This document shows positions 48,401-59,399 of a stretch of DNA of 64,000 nucleotides, in pieces (the stretch's first letter is position 1; the number at the start of each line of letters is the position of its first letter). Below the pieces are notes generated by a model that did not search any database, had not been told where the DNA came from, and saw only the letters and a list, made by a program, of their open reading frames with translations. Both the position numbers and the translations under genes were made by a program. The stretch lies in contig SEMN01000415.1 of the NCBI GenBank assembly GCA_005408345.1, positions 400,166 through 464,165 of the forward strand, written 5' to 3'. This DNA comes from Macquaria australasica (lineage: Eukaryota; Chordata; Actinopteri; Centrarchiformes; Percichthyidae).

Positions 48401-51400
48401 AAATGTAGCTGGAGCCAGCGGCCGGTTAGCTTAGCTTAGCATAAAGACTGGAAACAGGGCGAAACAGCTAGCCTGGCAGGCTACCAGCAGAGAGTCCAGG
48501 AAGTCACTGCTCCTGGCCAATAAGTAGTCCCGATAACCCCCATTAAATCCACAAATTTTTGTCTTTACGCTTTGTTTTTTGTACGGATTAAACAAACAAG
48601 ATATAACGTGTTAGTCAGTGAGCTTTAGAGGTGCTTTTAGGTGGGTTTTGTTACCGTCAGATAGAGCCAGGCAAGCTGTTTCCCTCTGTTTCAATTCTTT
48701 ATGATCTAATTCTCAGCAATCAAACGATTAAGTGTATTTCCGAAAATGTTGAACTATTCCTTTAAATTCAAATATAGCACTCAATGACTATGTAGTGGTC
48801 ATTGTAGCGGCCACTGAGACACTTCTTCTGGCTTTATGTGGTATATTTATTGCTCAAAGCACGAGGATCTTCAAATGTTCATGCAAGAATCCATTACAGC
48901 AGTTCATAAATGTCAACTGAAAGCCAACATTTTTACCAAAACCTCACAGTAGCACGGTCAAAAACTCCTAACACCTGATTGAAAGTTCCTACCTATATCC
49001 TATATTGATCACAGCACAAAGGTAACACCACATGTAGAACTTGAACAAATATTATACTGACCTCTCTCTAGGAAATGGCTCCTACAGAGTATATTTACAT
49101 GCACACTAGTGTCCTTGGCTTTGAGTCTTGTCCTGGTTTTGATCATATTTAGAATATACTGGAACATTTACATGGAACATCGTAAAATGGTTATTCAACT
49201 GCCTGTAGACTTGATTATAACAGTATCCAGGTTGCCGATGGTCCGTGGTGTTGCAGTCTTTGACTCATCCACATCCAACAAATCTGTCATTTCTGAACCC
49301 AGTTTGGTTTTTAGCTAGATTTTGCTTCTTCATCTAATCATCCAAAATGGAGCAGAGAGTGAACTGCATTACCACTGTCAGACTTTGATTTTCATTTCAG
49401 CATGCAGACTATTGTTACATCATTTATCATCATATAATCATCACGTTTTTCTGACTAAGAACTACAAGTTGAGGACGCACCTGCGCTCATGGCACACCTG
49501 GAAATCGTGTTTAGATTCCACAATATCTCTCTTTCTCAGCTTATTGGGGTTTCTACAACAAGGATATGGTGTTTATATGCGCTAACACATAACGAGGGTA
49601 CTACAAAAACCCTTCATAACCAGGACACTAGTGTGCTACTAAATAACATTTCCTGCTGGACCCAGTTTTAGATTTGGTGCTTTACAGTTTCTACGCTCGT
49701 GCACGGGGATATGGTTGCCATAGAAACCGTGCTTACATTAACTGGGTTTTTGAGGCGGATATGCCGAGCACTCGCTGCACAAGAGACTCTTGTACTGTTG
49801 CACTCATGGGTATATACTGTGTGTATGTGCCTGTGTGTGCTTTGATTTTAAAATTTATAAAGAGCCTGAGATCCAGTATTATTGATATTGTGGATCTGTT
49901 GTGTCCAAACTGTGATTCAATAATGCATATTTGTTAGTGTTTGTTTGGATGAAGTGTGTGTATGTGCGGTTCAAGGTCCTCTTCTTTCTCTAAAGCTGTA
50001 TTCAGTGAAGGTTGGCTCTCCTCCTCTGGGTCATGAATGCATCCTTGTCTCTGAGCTCCAGTAGCTGTTGTTTGTGTAACTTGCTGTGAATGCTAGTTTG
50101 ATGCAGTAGTGGTTGAGCCTAATTGTGTCAGGAATGCCAAATGCTCCACTCTGTCAGGTGTGTGGCTCTCGGACTACCAATCAGTGGGGGTGTTTACACA
50201 CTCAACACACATCTAATGTCAGTCATGTCATTCCAGGCCAAATTTACTCACTGCTAGCCAGCATTAATTAGTGAAAAGGAATAGCGCCACTTTCTAATAA
50301 GGCATACTTTATTAAGAGTTTATAAGTTGTAACTAATTGCTTTAATCATCATTTATTACGGCTTTATATGGCATTAATAAGTCATTAATATGGACATTCT
50401 TTGAGCTGACAGACAAAAAATCTATGGGTTGTCAAGCTTCAATGTCAACTATTGATCTATGAACTTAATAAATTATGTTTTAACCATTATTAAAACCACT
50501 AGTCACAACTTATAGTTCTTTAATAAAGTATATGTCATGACAGTTTTGTACCATGAAATTAATGCAGCAGGAAAAATTGAACCGTATAACAGTATAAGTG
50601 GAACCTCCACACCCCAAAGTAGACCATAGTAGATCTAATTCTGATTTTGGGAATGGGATGTAGCCTACATGCACAATCCCTGCTTATCCTAAGATCCCTC
50701 CAAAAAAAAAAATATCTGCAGTTTAGCCCAATAAGCTGCAGTGGAAAGCTAAACCTCGTCTTACTGTATCAGCCTCTTCAGCCCAAGCCGTGACCCAATC
50801 ATTTAAAACATCAATACTGATCTGTAAAAAGCAGATTAACATTTGACCAGAGTGTGTTAAAATATAATCATTGTACTGCGTGTGTGTGTGGGTGTGTACA
50901 TGTGTGTTACATGGTAAAGCAATCAGACTAACATGTCCTTCGCTACAATCTTGTGTCCAGCTAAGCGGAGGCGAGGAGTCTCCTCCGTCCGTCCATACAG
51001 CTGCATAGAGGGGCTCTCCACCCTCAGCTGCCCCGTCCTGCCTTACACTAAATCTGCTGCACTAACCGAGTCCCCAGGTAACACAAACAGATACTACACA
51101 TGCATACAACTCCTGCTAACCACAAAAGAGTCACTCTAACTTCTGATGGGCTTCCGAGGATTATTTATAGATGTCAAAGTTGCAGCTACATGCTAATGGT
51201 GAAACACACGCTGATCTGCTTTATGGCTTAATTGTGGTGGCTGGCCTTCAGTAAAATCATTTTTGTCTGATCACATATCTTAATAAATCTATTGGATTTA
51301 CAACCACATTCTGATCTTTCTCATTTTCCCCATCCAGTTGCATCCTGCCAGTGTGTGGACTCAAGCCCACAAACCCTAATTCCAAAATCTAACAACATAA

Positions 51401-54400
51401 CAAAATAGCAAATAACAAAATAACAGAAATGTTCACAGAATGTGCAAATGAATGCCAGTTTGCTTACATTTTGTTTTAACATCTGAAGTCTATCAAACTT
51501 TTAATCTTTATTGCTAAAATTAAGGCCAACTATTTCCTTAAACCTCATAGTCATTGCTCCATTTCAGATCCTAAGTAATAAGAACACAGAGCCAAAAGCA
51601 TCTGTTGCGTCCAAAAGACTTTTGGATCTCATGTAACCCAGATTCCTAAACAACCTGTTACTTGCAGTTTACAATCAGATTACAGCAAATTCCAGGGAAG
51701 AGATTATAAGCTCATACCCTCAGACAGATGGAGACACGCAAGCTCAAAGTCCACCAGAAAAAAACAAACAAACCTGCCTGTTGATCCATATTTTATACGA
51801 ACACAAATGTCATTGAATGCAGGTTGAGCTCATGTTCAGCTGGTCTTCAGTGATTGATTCTTCTTTCTCATCTTTTGTGTTTCCCTTCTACCAAGCCCCA
51901 CTGCCATTATCTGGTCAGTCTTTTCTCCTGCCGACTCTCCCGCTCAGGGCCAGCTGCAGCCTCAGTGACAGAGCGCCCACCTTCCTGTCAAACTCCACTC
52001 TCCACAGTAAGACCTCACTGACAATATGTATTCTCTGCCCTGTCATTCATTTCTACAGTGGTGTGAGTCACCATCCATCTGTAACGATTATATACACTTA
52101 AACATCAGATCTGTCTTGGCAACGTCTTCTCTTGTGTGTTGAGTCTTCCCTTGGCTGTTGAAAGTGAAATATCTTGGTGAGGTACATGTGGCTCTCCTGT
52201 GTGCTTTTAGACGTGGGGCGTCGTCACGCAGCCATCAGCCCCCAGTCTTCCGTGGACAGCGAGGTCGGTGTGTCGGAGCTGGAGGATGACTCCATCTCGA
52301 TGAGCTACAAGCTGCAGGACATGACAGATGTGGAGGTCATGGCACGACTTCAGGAGGAGAGTGAGTCGACCATCTAAATGTCTTGTAGGCGCTACAGAGG
52401 GTAGAGAAAACAAAATGTACCATTCATGAAAATTAGCAGATTGCTTGTATTTATTAAATTCACAGTGGCCTCTTAATGAAAATACTTATACTATTTGTAC
52501 TTGCAGTGTATTTATACTTTTTTTGTTTTTGTTTCTTAAGACCTGAGATAATACAAGTGAATGACATTGACCCATATTTGTCTTACACTGATGCATAGCC
52601 TTTTGAAGAGACTCAAATGGATTACTCTAAAACTATATAAATGTTTGACTGAACAGTTGAACAGCTGATGCAGCAATATCTTGATGTGTCATTGTGTTGT
52701 TAAATTATGCAGGAGACTTCAGAAAAAAACTTTCCTGTATCAGTCTGATCTACCGATTCATTAACTGAATAATGGATGAGGGGCCCCCTCCAGAACGAAA
52801 TGTATCATATTCTATATGAGGTTCAGGTTCATGTTTTCCACAGATAAAAGCATTGATCTGTCACACTGCAGGTCTCCGACAGGACTATGCCTCTACCTCA
52901 GCCACAGCCTGCCGTCGCAGCTCCAGCTTCTCATTACACTCCCTCAGGCGCAGTGAGATGGATCTGGAGGAGGAGGATGAGGAGGACGAGGGGTATGACC
53001 AGCTACCTCCCCCCCAGCCTCAACTTTTCCGCACAGGGTCTATGCAGCGGGGCAGCTTGCCCCACTCTCACACTTTCTCCAGTATCAGAGACTGCAGACG
53101 CAGCTCAGCCACCCCTCAGTTTTCCCTCAGTGGACTCTGCCAGTACTCTGGACCCTCCAGCCTGACCGCAGAAACACACACAGCATACAGGAATAGCACA
53201 GGTGAGTGTTTTATGAATTCATGGTATGAATGTCCCAATTCAGACTGAAAGCATCTTGACAGAGTTACCCACATTCAAGACGTCCCTAATTTCTGACCAG
53301 ACAATGTCTGTATGTGCCAAGAAGGATTTAAAGAGTGCTCTTGGTTACAGGATTTAAAAGCATCCTCAGTTAGGGTCAGCGCGTCAGTGTACTCTGTTCT
53401 ATCAGTTGCATGACTGACTGATTCTAAAACAGATTTGACTGTCATGGTGAGGAGCATATTTGAAGTTTCACATGCTATGTATTTTTGAGTTTAAGTCAGA
53501 AGGAATAGGAATAGTTTTGGAAAGTTTGGAAAATATGCTTATTTGCTTTCTTTCTTGAGAGTTAGATGAGAAGATTGATACCACTCTCATGTCTGTAGTG
53601 ATTATGAAGCTACCGCCAGCAGCTGGTTAGCTTAGCTTAGCATAAAGACTGGAAACAGAGGGAAGCAGTTAGCCTGGCTCCGTCAAAAGGTAACAAAATC
53701 TGACTACAAGCACCTCCAAAGCTCACTAATTAGCACATTATATCTTTTTTGTTTACAAAAACCAAATTGTAAAAATGACAAGCTGTGGTTTTACAGGAGG
53801 TTATGTGCAGGACTATTTCTTGGCCGGAAGCAGTGACTTTTGTGTTCTCCAAAATGTCAAACTATTCCTTTAATGTTGGAAATGTGAGTGAAAAACTCCA
53901 AATGGAGTCGACACCTACAATACCTGATCTGGTCTGTTCATATGGTTGCATAGACAAGCTACGGAGAAGCATGCCCAACCTGATCCGAGCTCCCAGCATG
54001 CCCAGTGTTCCCAGTGTTCCCAGTATTCCATGCCTGGTTTCCCCTGTCAACCCGCCCACCCACGGCCCCTCCTCCTTGCCAGCGGTATCCTCCCTCCGGA
54101 GCAGCCAGAGCTTTGACTCATCCAGTGGGCTCGCACGACTCCAGTCTTCCAGTAAGACTCTTTTCCTCAAGTCTATGAATAAATCAGCCGTACACTGCTC
54201 ATTTTTATGGATGAGTGAATGTAAAGCACTGTTTTCTGAAGGCATGGTCATTTCAAACACAGTCATTGCAATTCTGTCACTGATGTTAGTCTTACTTTCA
54301 TCTAACTGTTCTCTTGTTTCAGTTCCCTCCCCAGGCCAGCTCAGTCAGCGAGTCCAGAGTGTGGGGAACTTCCCCACCACTCCCCGACACCCACTAAAAG

Positions 54401-55377
54401 CCACAGCCTACGTAAGCCCCACAGTGCAGCAGGGCCCCACCTCCACCTCCCTGTCCACCTCTACCAGTCTACACTCCATCCCCAGCAGTGCCGCACTGCC
54501 TCAGCCCCTCAAACCCATCAACAGTTTGGTACCTCAGCCCCTGAAAGCCAGCGCCAACCAGCCGTCTGTCCTTCGCAGCTCCCTTCCCCGCCCAGCCTCC
54601 TTTGTCGGAACAAGTGGAGTTCCACGTGCAAGCAAAATCACCCAACCCACACGCAGGTAAGGGCAGATGTACTGACTGTGTCTTTAATGAAACAGATTGT
54701 GTCCATCTGTTTGACATATCTCAGTCTATACAGTACAATTTGGAAGTATGATGCGTTTTGAAACTGGGTTCGGAGCTGTGTCCCAAATCCATACTGCATA
54801 CTTATTCTAACTAAGCACGTTTTGAGTATGCAGTGTGTTCATACTGGAAAAGATAAAGTATACTTAAAACAGTCAGTGTGAGTACTAAAAAACCCTTGAT
54901 TTTCGCATGTAATGTTCTGCCACAATGCAATGCACAAAAGGAATGGAGGCGCTACTCACAACCGTTAAAAATAAAGAATAATCGTGGGTTGTAGTGAAAC
55001 AGCTCCAGGAACACCCTAACAAAACAAAACAAACCAAACCAAAAAAATTATCGGCAGATGAATCGATAAAGAAAAGAATCATCAGTTGTAGCCCTATACT
55101 GTATACAGTAAGTATGTAGTGTGGCATTGGGACGCAGCGCAAGTGTTTAAACATTTACCTGAGGGAGGTGCTATAGTTAAAGGTCAAACTTTGAAAGGCA
55201 AGCTAAATTGGTTTGTTTATGATACTTGAGGGAATGATGCATCTTTTAATTATATCTTATTAATTTAGATATTTATTCGACTTGTCTCTTTCTGTCAGCA
55301 GTTTGCTGACTCCTCCAAAGAGCCTGGCTGCCCTGAGTGCCCTGAGGGACGGCAGCTGGAAAGATGGCTGCTACTGA
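45440..55377 (+). CDS. slain1: slain1 (SLAIN motif family member 1), complete, 9 exons, about 635 aa
   Basis: SLAIN proteins bind EB1 and ch-TOG/CLASP at growing microtubule plus ends and promote growth, for example in axons. Exons: 45440-45891, 47609-47745, 50961-51077, 51896-52006, 52211-52360, 52872-53201, 53954-54151, 54323-54656 and 55299-55377; phases agree. The N-terminal coiled coil ELEVLKLQELVRKLEKQNEQ is the family hallmark. The conserved centre is SPLQWCRQVLDHP, then AISPQSSVDSE, ELEDDSISMSYKLQDMTDV and MARLQEES-LRQDYAS, then DKLRRSMPNL. SxLP/SxIP-like EB-binding motifs include RSSLPRP (exon 8). The C-terminus LRDGSWKDGCY is diagnostic. I chose the first ATG; Met10/Met11 are alternative starts closer to where the human N-terminus begins. 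slain1 rather than slain2 because of position next to scel and the better match of exons 5-8. Teleost a/b paralogue not assigned. Confidence 0.93.
46815..47167. mobile_element. TIR mini-element, GGGCTGCAAC family
   Basis: In slain1 intron 1. Starts AGGGCTGCAACAAACAACTA and ends with the complement-like TGACTAATCGTTTCAGCGCT. Inside are stretches such as TTTTCTCGATTCATTGATTC and CAGAGCCCAAGATGGCATCT. It is a non-coding element with imperfect terminal inverted repeats, of a type I recall as abundant in teleosts; the family name is not certain. Confidence 0.7.
48313..48765. mobile_element. TIR mini-element, TTAAAGGAATAGTTC family, copy 2
   Basis: In slain1 intron 2. Left end TTAAAGGAATACATTTTAGA, right end AATGTTGAACTATTCCTTTA, mutually inverted. 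The body holds AGATGAGACGATTGATACCA and a GGTTAGCTTAGCTTAGCATA motif with CTGGAAACAGGG. It shares these with the copy at 53500 and, at the ends, with the short hairpin at 12961. Confidence 0.75.
53500..53873. mobile_element. TIR mini-element, TTAAAGGAATAGTTC family, copy 3
   Basis: In slain1 intron 6, ending 80 bp before exon 7. Contains AGATGAGAAGATTGATACCA and GGTTAGCTTAGCTTAGCATA as in copy 2, and ends AATGTCAAACTATTCCTTTA. Its right part happens to be open in the frame of exon 7. Confidence 0.75.
55046..55096. mobile_element. terminal fragment of the GGGCTGCAAC family
   Basis: In slain1 intron 8. AATTATCGGCAGATGAATCG through CATCAGTTGTAGCCCT reads as the inverted terminus of the element at 46815-47167. 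Only one end is present. Confidence 0.5.
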
Positions 55378-55956
55378 ACCCAAACAATCTGAAGTCCAAG
55401 TGGTGCACAGGGTAACTCTGCATGGGACCCAACTTATTTGAAACCCAGTCTTGGGCTGTGACCCAAGAGAGAGTGACTGTTAACATTTCTAAAAGGCGCT
55501 ACTCTTCACTGAAGGACATAGTAGAGACTGAGAACAGCATGGGTCCAGCAGGCTGGATCTTTACATTACTTCCTGCTGAAACACAGACTGATACACTATG
55601 AGACAACCTGGCAATATTCTGATAATCTGTTGTTAAATGTGAACTGGATCTTCTTTGATATGTGTTTTTTGATTTGTTATTGTGGATAGTTAAGGCTTTC
55701 ATTCAACAGAATGAAAATTTCTCTCCAGTTGAAAGCTTAGAAGAAAATAGGCCACGCTTTTGTACATGCTTTTCATGATTTCATAAGACTAATTTTGCAA
55801 TTATACATTTTTGTCAGACTGTGGTGTCAGATATGAAGTTGAACCTGGAATTTTGTTACATCCTGTGCCTGTTAAAACGTAGTGTAACTCATGTCAGTTA
55901 TATTTATTGGCTGGACCTCGCAGCACTTTTGATCAGAACTATGATTAACACATTAA

Positions 55957-55962
55957 AATAAA
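55957..55962 (+). terminator. slain1: candidate slain1 polyadenylation signal
   Basis: AATAAA 580 bp after the slain1 stop. Another lies at 56084-56089. The 3' UTR is AT-rich and otherwise featureless. Confidence 0.45.
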
Positions 55963-56099
55963 TTATCTTCTTTGTTTCTTAAGTAAAATATGACATTTGT
56001 TAACGTAAATGAACACACATCATCTTTTGGCTACTTTCTTTTCATTATTGTTTACATAAGAGCTGAGATTTTTAATGTTCTTTAATAAACATAATCGCT

Positions 56100-56985
56100 G
56101 CAATGATATTGCACAAAGAGCCCTAATGCTTTTTATGGATGACGAGAATTTAAAAAGGAGGTGAATTTTTAAAGTGAATAAAAGCCTTTCAAAATAATTT
56201 TGTGTTTTTCTAGTTTGTCTTGAATATAGTTCACTTGGTGTTTTAAAGTGTTAATTTCTCAGAGGGATTAACACCAATGATCAACTGCAGGTGGTATTGT
56301 TACTCCACTGAGACAGGCTGACATTATTCTGTAACACTATTTGTCAGTAATTGATGTACTTTTTGAGTGAGTGAGTGAGTATGTGAGTGACATATTATTC
56401 TTTATCATGTAGCCCCACACACATTTTTTTGTCCAAGGCATGTAATAAAGTTAAGGCGGTGGTGGCCTAAAGTTGGAGTGCCCTGAGCAAACACCATTCT
56501 CTCAGTGATACATAAAAAAATTAAGAAAAATAAAGTACGGAAAATACAAACCAACATGAATCACCTCCCACGTCCCTGCAAATGTACAATTCTATGCAAA
56601 CAAATCCAATAACTGATAAGCCATAGTGAATTCTCTAATGGTGAGGATTTCACTCTAATTTTAGCACAGTACACTTGTTTACCTGGTAACAGGTGAGGGT
56701 TATTAGTTCCACACGGGACCCTGGAGCTAAAGTGACTAATGTTTAACAGATTAGTATGTTGATGATGAATCTCCCTAGTAACACTCAAACCACGCTCATT
56801 TTTTTTGGCACACTGTACCTGTAAGGGTAAGTGACTAAAATCTCTGCCTGCTATTTGGGATTTTGGACCGTAAATGTATGTTTATCATGTAGCAAGAAAT
56901 CTCTTTCACAAGATCTTTGTTAAATTAGGTTTATGAAGACAGTTACTTAGAGTGTGATATGCACTGCTGATCTTTTGGAATTTGA
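56100..56985. other. slain1 to death-domain-gene intergenic stretch
   Basis: About 0.9 kb. Contains a degenerate GTGA repeat (56365-56390). It probably includes the promoter and any 5' UTR of the downstream gene, but no element stands out. Confidence 0.5.
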
Positions 56986-56989
56986 GATA

Positions 56990-58008
56990 ATGCCCAACAA
57001 AGCCCAAGAGGTACGTGTAATCTGTTTTCATTTTCACTTTCATGTATCTTAAATCAGCAAAGATATTTCATTGACATTCATTGACACCTAATGAATGAAT
57101 CCTTTTAAAATCCCTTTATCTTTAGGTGGTTTTGCATGTATTTCTTTTTAGGATGCTGTAATTAACCTGAAGACACTGCAGGACATTTCCGGACAGCTTG
57201 GTTTTGAGTGGACAGTTTTGGCGTATGAGCTTGGCTTCAACAGAGCTGAGATAAGGCGGTTCCACACCAAATCTACAGAGAAGAGTGTCCAAGCTAGGAC
57301 CATGTTGGAAAGCTGGTACTGTGTGTGATGTTGCGGGACGATTTAGGCACTGTCAGCGTGCAGATACTGTATATTAAAGTGTCATTATACTTACATAATA
57401 CTTCAGCATGGTGCATACAGCGGTGTTTCCTGAGTTAACTCCAGATTATTGACAGAGAATATCATCAAGGGGGTATCTGTCCCATCATTCTGTGAAATGT
57501 TTGCTCCAAATTTTACCTTTAAACCTGAATGGACAACAAGAATGGATCATTTGAACCAACTGCATTCTTTATGGATTCAAATAGGTGCCCAGAACTTCTC
57601 ATATGATAAGTTCAGTAAGTTATTTGTGTTTTCCTGTGTACTGGACTTTGACTTTTGGGCTTTCTACACGCTGCCTCACTGATAAAACTCAACTGAATTA
57701 TATCTATCATCGACTCTGTCCTGTTCCCTTCCTTGGTCTCAAATGTTTCTCAGACGTCAATCTTTATTCACAGGTATGAGAAGTCATGGGACAAGCCCAA
57801 TAAGACCAAGCTGCTGCAAGATGGACTGGAGCGGGCAGGCAGACGAGACCTGGCTGAGAGGCTCCGCTGCCTCCACTGGGGCCACCAGAAGCTGAGCCGT
57901 AGGGTTGAGCTGCCCTCTGCCTTCCCCTTCCTCATCACAGTCCACAAGACCATCCACAACCAAGACGCACTACGCAGGATCAATGACCTGAGCCGTAGAT
58001 ACACTTAA
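56990..58008 (+). CDS. single-death-domain protein, 139 aa, 3 exons, unnamed
   Basis: Exons 56990-57010, 57152-57315 and 57774-58008, joined by GT-AG introns with matching phases (the split Trp codon reads S-W-Y-E across intron 2). The start ATG has A at -3 and is followed by only seven codons before the first intron. Residues about 12-110 read as a death domain: LQDISGQLGFEWTVLAYELG, then AEIRRFHTKS, QARTMLESWYEK, LLQDGLERAGRRDLAERL. The conserved Trp of helix 2, the LG turn, the second Trp and the Gly-Arg-x-Asp-Leu-Ala helix are present. There is no kinase, caspase, DED, CARD, membrane segment or signal peptide. Death domains form assemblies in apoptosis or NF-kB signalling, so an adaptor or decoy role is inferred. 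It could be a divergent relative of FADD, CRADD or an ankyrin-type death domain; I cannot place it. Confidence 0.78.
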
Positions 58009-58183
58009 ATCTGCGTAAAAATGCACAAAGCGGGTGCCATGCCCATAGTTCTTACTTTACAAGCATATAGTCGGCTACTTGATGAATACTGTAAGTAATC
58101 TGAAATAAATGTACTGAATGTCACTGAACAATCAAATGAGAAGCATAGTCCATGTAATGTCTTGTAAGAAATTAAAGCTTTGC

Positions 58184-58189
58184 AATAAA
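58184..58189 (+). terminator. candidate polyadenylation signal of the death-domain gene
   Basis: AATAAA 176 bp after the stop codon; another at 58104-58109. A short 3' UTR is therefore likely. Confidence 0.55.
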
Positions 58190-58209
58190 GATGAAAAGCA
58201 CATTTTGTG

Positions 58210-59250
58210 GACCCATCTTGAATTTTTATGTTTTCGCCATTAAAATCTTCAAATTGATTGTTTTGTTGGAGTAACAGTACAAAAGCAAACGCTATTCAAT
58301 TTACAGGGATGTAAAAAAAAAAAAAAAATTTTTTTTATTAAAAATTAAAAATAAAACAGAAAAACGGCAAAATCCTCACATCTGAGTAGCTGTGATCATG
58401 AAATGTTTGACATTTTTGCATGATACAGAAATGATTCATCAATTATCAAAGTCAGTGATAATTAATTAAATTAATTAACTTAAATCTCGATTTACATGTC
58501 CGGTTTTGATAAGTGCTATATAAATAAACGTGATCTAATTGAATAGCCTACATCCTTTTCCTACGATAGACTTTTATAGTCTATGATGCCTGCAAAATGG
58601 AAAATTGAAAAATAAAATTACAATTTACTTAAATAATCAAAGTTTAATATTGGCAGTCCAATTTTAAAGCATGGATGTATAGTATAATACATAATAATAT
58701 ATTAATTATATAATAATATATAATAGATCCATGTTTTAAAGTGAATCGACCCAGTTTCACAAACCAATCAGAGCGGTGAATCCTTTCTTAGCAAGGTTGT
58801 GTGAGCGAGCAAGTGAGCCAAAGCGGAAGCCAGCCAAGATTGCCTTCAAATTAAGAGATTACGTTTTGTTTTGTTTTTTCATTTGAGTTATAAAATACTA
58901 ATTTAAGTTGTGGAAAGCGGCAAACACGAGGCTGGTATTAAAATCCCTCTAGGATTTACTGAATTGGATATGGAGAGAAACAAAGACAAATCCGTGCAAC
59001 AATTGTACATAAAAAATGGGGCTTTTATTTTGGCAGTTTCACCCGGAACATGTAGCGCCAACCCCGGTCGCTTGACGCTCTTATTTTACGTCTCCTGCAC
59101 TCAAAACAGATGACAGCTTCGAGCACAAAAATCAAACAAAAATCGGCATTACTGTTACAGCCACTCTCGGGGTATGATCTGCGGATTATGTCTGGCTTAA
59201 CCTCGGCATTATGATCATTTGGAGACCGAGGACTGTAATGTATTTTTGTC
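58210..59250. other. intergenic region upstream of kbtbd7
   Basis: AT-rich with an A-run followed by a T-run (58315-58338), the repeat-tail fragment at 58508 and an AT-only-like stretch (58678-58736). From about 59150 it becomes CpG-rich, marking the kbtbd7 promoter. Confidence 0.6.
58508..58544. repeat. short tail fragment of interspersed repeat
   Basis: TGATAAGTGCTATATAAATA followed by AACGTGATCTAATTGAAT resembles the 3' end of the repeat at 3850-4104. Only the last 40 bp are recognisable. Confidence 0.5.
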
Positions 59251-59399
59251 GCAGCGCAGCGACGGAGTTTCTCTTATAAACGGATGTGTCACTATCGGCG
59301 CGCGGAGCCGTGTGTTAACCGCACGACAGCGGATTATTTGAAGCCTCCGCCGACGTGGAAAAAACAAAAAACGGCAAGTTGCTCGCTTAGGTTGCAGCA
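59150..59399 (+). promoter_or_regulatory. kbtbd7: kbtbd7 promoter / 5' UTR
   Basis: A CpG-rich stretch with GGCGCGCGG and several CG dinucleotides directly before the start codon. An upstream ATG at 59284 opens a frame of 61 codons that overlaps the main start in another frame and could lower translation if it lies in the mRNA. No TATA box seen. Confidence 0.5.

Noticed and set aside
53785..54660. A 291-codon open frame on the plus strand
   Set aside because: It is slain1 exon 7, intron 7 and exon 8 read through, plus an upstream extension into intron 6 and a transposable element. The true exons have good splice sites and match the SLAIN family; only the intron retention was kept as an observation.
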